From Nissolia schottii (lineage: Eukaryota > Streptophyta > Magnoliopsida > Fabales > Fabaceae): a stretch of DNA of 64,000 bases. Positions 1 to 10,497 of the stretch are shown in pieces; positions within the stretch are counted from its first letter, which is position 1; each line of letters begins with the position of its first letter. The notes beneath the pieces are model-generated. The model saw only the letters and a list, made by a program, of their open reading frames with translations, made no database searches and was not told where the DNA came from. The stretch spans positions 186,001 through 250,000 of the forward strand of contig QANU01053055.1 of assembly GCA_003254905.1 (NCBI GenBank). Direction: 5' to 3'. Position numbers and translations under genes: made by a program.

Positions 1-435
1 ACATATTGTATAAATTTATCCATCACGATCATTATATACGCCAAACGATGAATAACTTAATCCTACCAATGAAGGCATGATAAGACCGGATAGCTTTTGA
101 CGTATAAGACCTATTTCAATTATTTTATTTTATTTTATTAAATAAAAAATAATAAAAAATTTAAATAATTAATAAAAGTTAAAATAAATAATATTAATAA
201 ATAATTTGATATATAAAATTAATAAAATTAGGACAACTAATTAAATGACTAAATTATAATAGTATTTATTAATAAATATATATTTAAATAAATTGTATTT
301 AATATAAAAATTAAGTATTGAGAAATAAAAGAATTCATTAATTATTATAATAAATTATTAAATTATTGATGTAGGTGTAATTATGCATAATGATTTTATT
401 CATAAAAAATAATGACATCTAATACATATAATTAA
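1..435. other. AT-rich intergenic DNA
   Basis: Very AT-rich sequence with short ATTTT and TAATAAA runs. I see no gene, RNA or bounded repeat in it. Confidence 0.6.
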
Positions 436-1019
436 GCACAAATGCGGATACGTCTTGAGAAGAGTACTGGAAGATGGTCTGTATACTTATTTAATAACCA
501 ACACAATCATCGCTTGCATGATGAAAATCATGTGGATCTTGTAAGGTCACATAGAAAGATGAAAAAAACTTCCATAGCTCAATTCAACAACATGCTTGAC
601 ATTGGTATGGGTGTGCCAATGATCTATGACTCTTTTGTAAGTCGAGCTGGGTCTCACCATTTGGTTGGCTTTAGGAAGAGAGATATGTATAATTAATTGC
701 GAAAGAGTTAGAATCAAAACATGGGTTAGTTAGATCGAGGTCAGTGGCAGAAGGATTTGGTGGATGCAATGGATCATTTATGAAGGATCCAGAGGTTGTG
801 AGGACTAAAGGGACTACACCATCTGTTGTTTCACCCAAAATAAAAAGGAAGCAAGTCATACATTGTAGTACTTGCAAGGGTGAAGGTCATACTAAAACCA
901 CCTGTTGTTTTCATGCGGCACAGTCAATGGGTGAATGTGGACATGCTTGGGAGGAATGGGATGCGTATGATGAGATGGTGAGCATTGTTAAGGACAACAA
1001 AGTTTTAGTGTTAAGATGA
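436..1019 (+). pseudogene. FAR1-related (FRS) gene fragment, internally deleted
   Basis: Two separated pieces of a FAR1-RELATED SEQUENCE protein in the same orientation. FRS proteins are plant transcription factors domesticated from Mutator-like transposases. Piece one (436-696) reads AQMRIRLEKSTGRW, then HNHRLHD, SHRKMKKTSIAQ and GFRKRDMYN, which are hallmarks of the end of the FAR1 DNA-binding domain and the linker into the transposase domain. Piece two (about 744-905) reads MKDPEVVRTKG and then a CxxC...GHTKTTC zinc-knuckle-like motif, as at FRS C-termini. The roughly 400 residues normally between them (MULE core and SWIM finger) are missing and stops separate the pieces, so this is a deletion derivative. 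A stop just upstream of 436 and an AG there could be a decayed splice acceptor. Function is very unlikely. Confidence 0.75.
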
Positions 1020-1231
1020 TACAATGTTGATATTTTGTATGTATTTGTTATTGTGTAGGTTGGCGGTGGTGCTGAGGTGCGAAGTGGAAGATTGGAGAGC
1101 AATGCGGATAGAGGAAGGCCTAATTTCTGTTCAGTGCCTATTTGAGCATCCCACTGTAAGCATTGTTTAGTATCATAAATTTGCAGCTTTCACGTATTGT
1201 TCAATGTTATCTGTAGAGATGGGTAATGGTA

Positions 1232-1533
1232 GGGCTGTCAAAATGAACCCGACCAGTTTACTCAGTTAAATGGACGGACCAAACGTATAAAATCTAGTCC
1301 GCGAATAGCAAAAGCTCATTTAGGTCCGACCCGTTTAGGCCCGGCCCATTTAACCTGTGGGTCAAATTGGTCCGTTTAGTATTAAATAGGCAAAACTCAC
1401 AAACTAACCCGTTTACTCACATAAATGGATGAACTAAACATATAAAAAGCAGACTCGCAAATAGTAAAAGTCCGTTAAGGTTCGGGTCATTTAGGCTTGC
1501 AGGTTAGCCGGGCTGGCCCGTTTGACAGCCCGT
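1232..1533. mobile_element. hAT-type MITE with 8-bp target duplication
   Basis: A 302-bp insertion flanked by the identical 8-mer TAATGGTA (1224-1231 and 1534-1541), the duplication length of hAT transposons. The ends are inverted: GGGCTGTCAAAA on the left, TTTGACAGCCCGT on the right. The interior repeats phrases such as GACCCG and GGCCCG and has no coding capacity. It lies just downstream of the FAR1-related fragment. Confidence 0.82.
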
Positions 1534-1541
1534 TAATGGTA

Positions 1542-4500
1542 TTAATGTATGCATAAGAAGGAAGAAAATGTGAGTGGTTTGGACGAAATGAAAGCGACGA
1601 CATCATGGGGTCATGTTGTTTACATTATTGACTGGATGTGAACTTGAGTATGATGTTTCTGGTTTGTCAAATTTGGTTCGAGGATACTTGATTGCAGTGT
1701 AGATGTGCACAGCCAAAAATTATTGTTGTAGTTAGTTAGTGTACATGGCACAACACACATGAATGGCAGTGTTAATGTGTAGTTGTTGTTCTTAGTTGTG
1801 CTGGGACCTATATGTTAGCATTGGCTCGTGTAGAAGGTAAAATTACATTATTGTAGCAATAGTTTTGTGTGTTCAATCGTTTTGTTGTTTCGAAAGGGAA
1901 CGTATGGTTGGGTGCATTGTGGTCAATTATGCATTGTGGTCAATTATAATATTTTGCATTTACATAATACGAGTAGTTTAATTGAGGACCTTTCCCACCA
2001 TATACGAGTAGTTTAATTGATGTACACGTACATGAAATTGAAGTACTGAATGACTATAAACTGAATGACCACATGAGTTCCATAATTCATGTAATTTTGT
2101 GTCACTACTCCCACAAGTGTAAGTACTTGGATTTTGTGGGCCTTAAGGCATGGGAGTCTTCGGTAAGTTTTCATTACAAATATTGAGACTCATATATTGT
2201 GATGTTAAATGAAACCTCAACAAGGTTGGTTGGGGTATGTGGATTTCTCATGTTAATAACTATGATTGTGTTGAGACCTCTTTGTGCAGAGAACTCTCCC
2301 CACATTTACAAGTACCATGATTATATTGGCTTTTGTTACCTCCCCAACCCATCCGTATCAAATGTTTTACTTGGAACCCAATAGGATTTTGTAGTGCCTG
2401 CAAATTATTTGAAATTTGTTGCTGGTACATTTTTGTTATCGTTGCTATTTTTGTTATATACATTTAGGTTTGTCATCATTTGTCTTTGTGAATCTATTGA
2501 TATGTGACCTGTACTTTCGTGAACTTCTTAAGGCATTCTTTTGCTATCTCAAGCCTTTGTTTTGTGGCTCGCAATGATCGTGTTAGTCTTGCCCTGCACG
2601 AGTTTTTCTAAATCAAGGTGTTTGAGGAATTGTTAATTCAATTTGCAAAATTAAATGGATGTTGACAAACTTGGTATGAATATTTTAATGTCTGTGTTAA
2701 TATTTCAAGTCAAAGATTGTTTTAGGTCCAAATTTGTTTTAGCCAAATTATTTAGCCCAAGTGTGTTTTTGATGAAATGGGAAAAATAAAAAGAATCAGC
2801 AAAAGCAAAAGAGAATGACCCAATAAAAAAATGAAGAAATGGCATTTATAGAGGTTATGCGTCTCAAAAACAAAGAATTATGCATTATACTTTCACAACA
2901 TATTCAACAATAGTATTTTTTTTCACCTACTTGATATGTCGAGGCATCTCTAAATTCTGTAAATAGTACCCATTAGTTTAGGGTGGTCTCCCTTCTCAGC
3001 GTCATTTTTGTAGGTATTGTTCCTATCTCTAATAGCAAGACGCCTTGAACATTCAACGTCTCTAGATTCATGATGTAAATGACACCTTTCTTATAAATTT
3101 GTTGCAAAAATTTAGAAGTGCCATGCTCCCAAGCATTAACTTTAATTCATCGTGTTGAGTGGACGTCTTCATTGTCATGACTTTGAAAATTCTTTGCAAC
3201 CTGAATTCTTTATATACTTGAGCAGACAAGTTAATTTTCATAGCAAATTCAAATTTATAATAATATAGCATGAATTCATTAAATTTCATATATCGAGTAT
3301 TTGACACATTCTTCCCCACTTTTTTTTAGAAAAAACATGACCTGGATTGTTACTTAGGGAACTTCACTTTTCTCCCCTTTTCTTAATTTTTGTTATTTTT
3401 GTTTTGAGATCATTTGAGCACAATAATTCACGAAGTAGAAATTACCCTCATAATCCTTGCAAGCATTGTGATTTTTTTTTAAATAACAAATTATGATTAT
3501 TAGAGTTTAGCAAAACTATAAGAAGGAACTGGTCATATTATTTTGTACAAAAATTTATAATCCTTGTTCGACTATTGTCGGGACATCATTTTTAAAGCTA
3601 GCAAGCAAAAGATAAAATTAATGTGCAAGTGTAGAATTACTATGTTATCGAAGTCTAAAATTAATAACTTATTTAATCAGGTGAGCACGACTTAGTAGCA
3701 TCATTGCACAAACAAGATGAACACTTTAATTATAACAATGCATGCATGAATCAAGATATGATCACAATATGAATAAAACTGAAAATAAAATTCAGGTTAT
3801 TGGGGGTAATTGAGGCAATGCATTCCTTTCTTATTTCTTCTTTCATTTTGTTTTCTTCTCTCTTTTTCACAGGTAACACCAATATTAAGAATATTATGTG
3901 AAATCTAAATTTATATATGTTTGTCTAGAATGTTATGCTATAAAGTTGTACATCAGTAAGAAAAAAATAGTATTAAAAAATAACATGCGTGGAACACCAA
4001 AAGGTCAGAGACTAAGTCATCGTATTCTCCCTGTTTTTTGGATAATAATATAAAAGAGAATGTAAATTCAATCAAACTTATTTTGAAAACGTATAGAGAT
4101 TTTTGGATATATACGAGTACTAATAATGAGAAATTATTTGGATGAAGACAATACAGAGTACACACTTTAGCCCATTGATTTCCACATGCTCCCATTTTTT
4201 TTTTCATTTATATTATATATTTATATATATTATAGTCATATAAGTTTCTTGATGATAAAATTCCAACAATCACTGCTTCCTCCAATCCTATGAGGTTACA
4301 TGGAAGGATCTATTACAATTAATGAAATCTAAATTAAAATAGGTAAGGTAGTCTAGATACCGAGTCATAAGTCTCAACTTGTGAACTAAAAAGATAAGGT
4401 AAGCACATGGGTCTGCACACTTTGGAATTTCCAAGTACATTAAATCATAGCAACAAGTAATTTTTTTTTTACCTTCCTCTTGGTTGTTATTATATTCCTT

Positions 4501-4633
4501 CTGAAGTGAAATATAATGTTATTTTATTAATTAAAGGCGACACACGTAATATTGAAATATGTGCAAACATACGGGTTTTTTACCTTTATGTGGTCTTGAA
4601 AAATAAAATTTTTTAAAATGTGAATAGCCAAAA
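1542..4633. other. Intergenic, no supported feature
   Basis: About 3.1 kb with only short chance reading frames (under 85 codons) lacking recognisable domains or plausible splice structure. AT-rich with scattered homopolymers. I see nothing else that I can support. Confidence 0.5.
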
Positions 4634-4920
4634 TTAATTATGGATGTATGAGATTTTAGAGTTGAAATCGGTTCAGGGGGGTGCTGATTTCAGTCCCTGA
4701 TTTTATTTTATTTTATTTTTTAAATGGCTGAAATCGGATGAACAGTTCCCGATTTTAGCTTCAGAAATTTTTTTTAAAAAAAAATGGCTGAAATCGGATG
4801 AACAGTACCCGATTTTAGCCTCGAAAATTTTTTTTAAAAAAAGGGGCTGAAATCGGATGAACAGTACCTGATTTCAGCCCCGTCGACCATACATTCGTAA
4901 TTTTTTACATTGTCCTATAT
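4634..4920. repeat. Foldback hairpin array, copy A
   Basis: Three direct modules of about 60 bp (GGCTG at 4726, 4786 and 4845). Each is a hairpin: GGCTGAAATCGG, a short loop (ATGAACAGTAC), then CCGATTTTAGCC. AT spacers of the form AAATTTTTTTTTAAAAAAA, themselves nearly palindromic, separate the modules. A partial module lies to the left. The array is bracketed by ATTATGGATGTATG on the left and CCATACATTCGTAAT on the right, which are inverted versions of one another. The same brackets occur at the arrays near 26.5, 32.3 and 53.4 kb. Class unknown and no coding capacity. Confidence 0.75.
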
Positions 4921-5821
4921 ATCCGGATTTTAACTCATTTAAAACCATATAAATGTATTTTCGCCCAAACATGCATACATTTGATGATTGAATCTCATGA
5001 TTAATTATTTATAATAACTGAATAAATTTGAGATACCCTTGTCTGAAAACCCCACGCCACAAAAATATATTACAGAAATACCTTTGTCTGAAAACCCCAC
5101 GCCAGGTTGAGATTCGCCAAACGCTTAAAATCTAAGCAAATATTCATATATGTGTTATGTTAGATTCATGCGCGCGAGCCCAACTCTTTTCTCACCTCTT
5201 TTTACCAATACAACAATTACTAAATGTATATAAACACTTAAAATGTTTGTGATCTAACCAATGCGGGACTAAAATATTGTATACTAATATGCGCCCCTTT
5301 AAAATTAAAATAAAACCGTGGTAGAATAATGATCTGCGGATAGTTTGATATCTGCATCTCAGATTCGCAAATTATTTGTTCCAGAACCTCATAGTTTATT
5401 CCATATTATATGCTTATAGTTTGTGAATCAATTTGTTGTCGGGGTTATTAAATCTTCTACTCTAGCTATTTCCCAGAAAAAGTTCATTCTCTGTAATTAA
5501 GTTTCAAAGATTGTGCTTACCACCCGCCTATAAGTTTTATAGAAATTGTGTTATAAAGATTGTGAAATAAAATGTCTCTCATGGTGGTTTAAAAAGGCTG
5601 CATCATTTATAAAATGTAATATATTTTTAGACAAGAGTATTTTCGTAATATGTTTTTGTGACAGTGGTAATTCAGTAAAAAAGTCGTTCTAAATAGATTT
5701 GTGGATGTAATAAATCTTACATGTCAGTTTATAAAGAGAAAGGAAAGTTACCGTTACATTTGAAAAACACTTGTTTATTATTATTTTTGAATAAAAGGAA
5801 AGAATAAAATATTTTGATAAC
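4921..5821. other. Intergenic with a short duplication
   Basis: No gene seen. The phrase TTGTCTGAAAACCCCACGCC occurs twice, with GTCTG at 5041 and again at 5086, a 45-bp spaced direct repeat. The last bases (5817-5821, ATAAC) are the left target duplication of the next element. Confidence 0.5.
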
Positions 5822-6470
5822 TGTTCACAAGTAATTCGTAAAGGGTACGAGGTTACCTGGACAGTAAGGAAGGCGCCTTGACAGAAGCTCGAAGTCTGAG
5901 GGCAAAGGCTCTGAGTGGGTTCGGAGGCCTGGATGAGGGCTCCGAGCGGGTTCAGGGACTCGGACGAAAGCTCCAAGCTGGTTTCTTTTGAAGAGAGTAC
6001 GACGGCGGGGTGTATCTGCAAAGGCACTCCGACGCTCAAGTAAGCACAGGGATTAGGAGAGTTTTCTAAGAGGAGAATGAGAGGTACCTCGTGACCCAAG
6101 GGGTCGCGTGCTTTTATAGGCGAGCTTGGAGTGCAAAGATAGAGGTAGGATAGAGATAAAACGAAGGGGTTTGCTTATCTCCCCCGGTTTATCTTTCCCG
6201 CTTATCCAGGAGTTGGTTGCAGATTGGGGAGGAAAGGTCGCTGCTATCTTTTCTTAGCCTTGTTGGGCCGAACGGGGTTCGGAGGTTTTGGGCTTGTGAC
6301 CTTCTCCTCTTCTAAGTGCCACGACTCCCTCCCTTTGGGCCAGTCTGACCAGGTGGGGAGAGTCTCTTCTGCTTCTTAGCGTGTTGGGCCCCTCGGACCT
6401 TTTAGAGAACGGGAGCTCCTCTCCCTCTTAGAGGGCTATAGCTCTTGGACCCGGTTTTTAGCCCGTAACA
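5822..6470 (-). mobile_element. Solo LTR of a Ty3/gypsy retrotransposon (fossil)
   Basis: A 649-bp block that starts TGTTCAC and ends GTAACA, flanked by the identical 5-mer ATAAC (5817-5821 and 6471-6475). On the minus strand a TATAAAAGCACG promoter near 6120 is followed by leader-like sequence containing TACTTGAGCGTCGGAGTGCC, a phrase I associate with gypsy LTRs of the Tat/Ogre kind. It is more GC-rich than its surroundings. There is no internal region and no second LTR, so this is best read as a solo LTR left by recombination. The intact duplication argues against great age. The family assignment is a recollection, less sure than the boundaries. Confidence 0.82.
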
Positions 6471-6475
6471 ATAAC

Positions 6476-7882
6476 ACAGACAAAAGAGATAAATTTTACT
6501 GATTTCCCACCAATGTGAATGGATTCTTTACTCTCGTTCTTATCTCTATTTCTAACTATTCTTCTGCCTCACATAGAAAAAGCTAAACACAAAACAAGAC
6601 AAACATATTTTCTTGGAAAGCAAACTGAGAAGTCAAAAACTTGGATAGGAAAACTCAAACAAGAGAGACACATCAGTAGAGAGAAAGAGAAAAGAGACGA
6701 AAGAAGAGGAAAACTCAACCGTGGCAACGATGACCTCAACCTGGCGGTGTCCTCCTTACTGTGTCGTCGTGCGTGGCCTCGTCATCGTGGTTTCATCACC
6801 GAAGCTCCGTCGTCAGAAAATCTTCATCGCGAATTCTTTGTTCTCGCACAGAGGTGACCAGTCATGGTGGTTGCTGTTGATAGGAGATTCCACTTTCTTT
6901 TTGCCCTCTTGTCCCCCTTTTTTTTAACCCTCCAGCAGCTCTATTTTCTTATTCCTCTCGTGTTTTCATAACCCCATTTTTTCCCCAGTACCCTTGCGGC
7001 AACATCATATCCATAACTCACAAAAATCAAAACTTAGTGGAGTTGCCAATGGTTAAACCGTTTTGTTAAACGTTATTTAAATACATAAATGAGTGATGAG
7101 ATTCTTCGGTGTGTAAGTTTAATATGAAGTTTGTGACAAATGTGAGAATGGTGAGTAGGGTGGGGTCTTATGAAGGGTGAATTTTAGGAGAGTCCCTTTG
7201 TGGATAGTTCTCTTCTCCTTGCTCAAAGTTGTGTTCTTTGAAGACGCGCTCTGAATATGGGCTCTCCCTTGGTTTCTCTCTCTGGTCTCAGAGTGTGTGC
7301 TATGGGTGAGATATAAGGTCTTCTTCTAGTTGTCTATGTTATCTCCATCCTCTTTATGAAGAGGTTCTAAGATGTCCTTAGGTTGGCCTAGGCAAGGGAA
7401 ATGACGATGAAGACAAAAATGTTTATATGTCATGTCACCATCTAGCCTTTTTTGTTTTCATATTAAATGGGATAAGACAAAATGACTTTTTTCTATTTCT
7501 ATGTTACGCAAACCCAAATTGGTGCAAGAGGAAAGATTTCTTATGTTAGACCTTGACAAAATCTTATAAAATAAGGGATAGACTAGCTAGGACTTGGGTT
7601 AAGGTTGAGGTGTAGAGGGTGTCATCGGGAGTGACAGCAATGCACCATGGGGGGTTTGACCAAGGGGCCTTGGGCCAGTTTTCTTGACATCTGGGAGCAT
7701 GAAGAAGGAATCCAAAGCCCTCCAATCTAAACACACTCATAGTTCCCCTATTGTCTCTTTGTGCTAGTCCATTGAAGGGTGTATGAAGCACTATCCTATG
7801 CTTCCTCCCTGGTAGCTACACCAAGAGTATGTGTTTATTGTTATTAATTTCTTCTAAGATATTCTTAAACCATAGATTACAG
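6476..7882. other. Intergenic, no supported gene
   Basis: About 1.4 kb. An open frame at 6519-6857 is serine/arginine/lysine-rich with no recognisable domain, and a GC-richer patch near 6720-6860 does not resolve into a gene. The end of the block (7878-7882, TACAG) is the left duplication of the next LTR. Confidence 0.45.
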
Positions 7883-8137
7883 TGTAACAAGTAAGAATGG
7901 GCCTATGGCCCAATAACCCTATTAGTATCTAGAATATTATAAATAGTGATAGAATGGAATTAGAGAGTATGGAAAATTTGGTTTAGGCTATCCTACCCTC
8001 TCTCTCTTAGGATTTCTTCTCTACTTTTCCATCTTTATCCTATTCTCTTGTAATTCAACTACAAGAAAATGCAGAAACTATCCACAATTGCTCTATCATT
8101 TCCATAATTCTATCATCTACAATTTTACATCGTTACA
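7883..8137 (+). mobile_element. Short solo LTR, copia-like (fossil)
   Basis: A 255-bp block starting TGTAAC and ending GTTACA, a perfect 6-bp terminal inversion, flanked by the identical 5-mer TACAG (7878-7882 and 8138-8142). A TATA-like ATTATAAATAG lies near 7938 on the plus strand, followed by a pyrimidine-rich stretch (TACCCTCTCTCTCTTAGG), the usual U3-R arrangement of small copia LTRs. No partner LTR or internal region is present, so it is a solo LTR. Copia is inferred from size and layout only. Confidence 0.8.
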
Positions 8138-8142
8138 TACAG

Positions 8143-9275
8143 ATAGGTCCGTATCACTTGCTGAGCAAGCTTATCAGTTATGTAACTATCACTAACAACT
8201 TATTAACTTAATCTGCACTAGTTGGCACATGTGCATAACTAACTCTATTAATCCATATCATAAGATTACATAGCATACTGTGCACATACTCTAATAACGG
8301 GGATTGCGTTTTGGAGCATGCCGTGAATTTCAAATAGCTAGATGTTGGTTTCATCTTTTGTGGGCAATTTTGATAATGTTTTGAAACTGAAATTAGTGAG
8401 CAATTTTGATAATACTTTGAAATTGAAACTAGTCAAAGGACGCAACAGGTGGCAATCAATCTTCTAGCATTTTGTGGCCGCATGGAATCGGAGCAGTAGC
8501 ATTATCCCTGGCCACGGGAGAGCATTTTCAAGAGTTAGTGATCTTGTGTTTTGATTATGTGAATTTTTGCGGACTTCTTGTCCTTACAGTGAATTGCTGT
8601 GAGTGATTATTCAAACTTGGGAAGGGGGACAACAAAATAAGCCAAAAGGCTATCAAGGATCAAAGGAAAATTCATCTATCTGATAGTTGCTGTTCCTGGA
8701 TTCTGGTCAAGATTCTTTAGCCCACTGCTGCATTTTTTTTTTTCTCACGTATCAGATTTCCCTTTGGAAGAGGAGGAGAGAATGAATTTGTAAAGGTGGA
8801 GGTGGTATTTAGAGGGAATGACAGTGAAATAGCAATATAGACAAATATTAAGGGTATAAAAGTCATTTAAATGTCCTTTTTTTTATAAGGGGTGTCATCA
8901 TAATGGCTCTTAAATAATTAAGAGAAGGTGAGTGTATTTTTGATAAATCTTAAGGGAGTTCTTTGTAATTCTACATAAAATATACAGTGAAAAACGTAAC
9001 CAAAGTTACCTAATTCCTTTCGCTCCTTGTTTTAAATTATACAAAGCTACCTAGTTTACTACAAACGAAGAGTACTGCTTGACTAAAATTTATTAAGCAC
9101 TTCACAGAACATATTAGCACCTTTTTTAGAGCAAAAAGTACACGTCACTAGCTTATTACATTATGAATTCCATTATCAAATATAAGGGGAGTACTTCAAT
9201 TGATTCAAGTAACATTCTTTAATTAAATTTATTTATCTGACGAACCCAACGATAAGTCTAATCATATAATTTTGA
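8143..9275. other. Intergenic, no supported feature
   Basis: AT-rich DNA with no gene, RNA or bounded repeat that I can support. Confidence 0.5.
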
Positions 9276-9993
9276 ATGGGGTGACTCGTCTCGAGTCGAC
9301 TCGTAAGACTGTAGATCAAGTCGTCAATTAATTAAGATATTTTTTTTTCAAAATTTTTATCCATTATTTTGATAATTTTTAGACATTTTTTTGGCCTTTA
9401 GGCCTTTTTTTGGCGTTTGGTCTTGTAAAAAAATTGTATTCTTTATAGTAAAAGGAAACTATGTTTTTAATTAAAAAAATGAAACTTTTCTTTATATATA
9501 AAATATGTATCAATTGAAAAAAACATGCATAAAAAACACAAGTTACCATAAAATTAACCTACCATAACATAAACCACTATGTCATAATAAAAATCATCAC
9601 AAGATTATCCAATCATCACAACATAAGACATAATCCACCACATCATAACAAAAAAATGATAAGATTATCTAATCCATAACTAAAGTTAGAAAGACAACAA
9701 AAGTCCTTAATCCATGTCCAATAAAAGCTAAAAAGTAGAATAAAAGTCCTTAATCTATTCATCTCCTTGCCAATTCATTTTTTCTTTATTCTTGGGTTTC
9801 TAATTATCCTATGTTAGTTTGTCGACCAAATCGATTTTAGAATACTTCAAACTGACAACCAACTTTACAAGCACTTTGAGTTCGTCGATTTTGACTCGTC
9901 AATTTGACTCGTTGATTTGACTCGATCAACCTGAAATAGCTTCAAGTCAAGTCAACAAGTTAGACAAGTTACCCGACCTATTGTACACCCCTA
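9276..9993. mobile_element. Possible hAT-type MITE remnant
   Basis: The right end reads TTGTACACCCCTA, a typical hAT terminus. The left side reads ATGGGGTGACTCGTCTCGAG. Both flanks are rich in GACTCG / CGAGTC phrases (TCGAGTCGACTCG on the left; TTTGACTCGTTGATTTGACTCG on the right), as in non-autonomous hAT elements. I find no clean 8-bp duplication and the left terminus matches poorly, so the outline is approximate. Confidence 0.4.
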
Positions 9994-10497
9994 ATCAAGT
10001 ATAACGTATTCATTTTTGGTCGAATGATACATTCTTCTAACACCATCACTTTCTCTATTAGGCCACTTGATAATTTGTTAAATTTCAAACAAAAATAACA
10101 GACAACCCAAACCCATTGGTCAGGATAAAAACAGAGGGAAAAAAAGACTCTAATAGAAGTCCTAACCCACCTAGGAAAAGGAAAGGCATAAAGTGAAGAG
10201 CAGTATTCATAGATGGAGTTTCTTCACTAAGGGTGTAACCCCCCTCCATATTCTACAATCAAATTCATATTATTTTTTAGACAAAAAGCACTGTAGGATG
10301 CAACCCTTGTATTACAAGTAAATGATACAAGAAATCGATCTAAGGAATTTTCTAACTCTCCTCGCCAAATGGAGGAATTGTGTATATGATTGAATATTAT
10401 ACAGCTATGTAAATTGATGTGAATCAAGTATCTCAACTAGCTATTGATTTGATCATAGTGGAATTTCTAAAACTGAGCATAGAAAAAAAATTAAGAG
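9994..10497. other. Sequence 3' of the GT64 gene
   Basis: No gene seen. It must hold the 3' untranslated region and polyadenylation site of the minus-strand glycosyltransferase, but no single signal stands out among several AT-rich candidates. Confidence 0.45.

Noticed and set aside
442-1019. An intact small FAR1-related gene
   Set aside because: The two homologous pieces are in different frames with stops between them and lack the central domain.
5689-6099. 136-codon minus-strand frame
   Set aside because: It runs through the transcribed part of a solo LTR and matches no known protein.
6519-6857. 112-codon open frame rich in K, R and S
   Set aside because: No domain recognised; overlaps a second frame in the same patch, and no promoter or introns support it.
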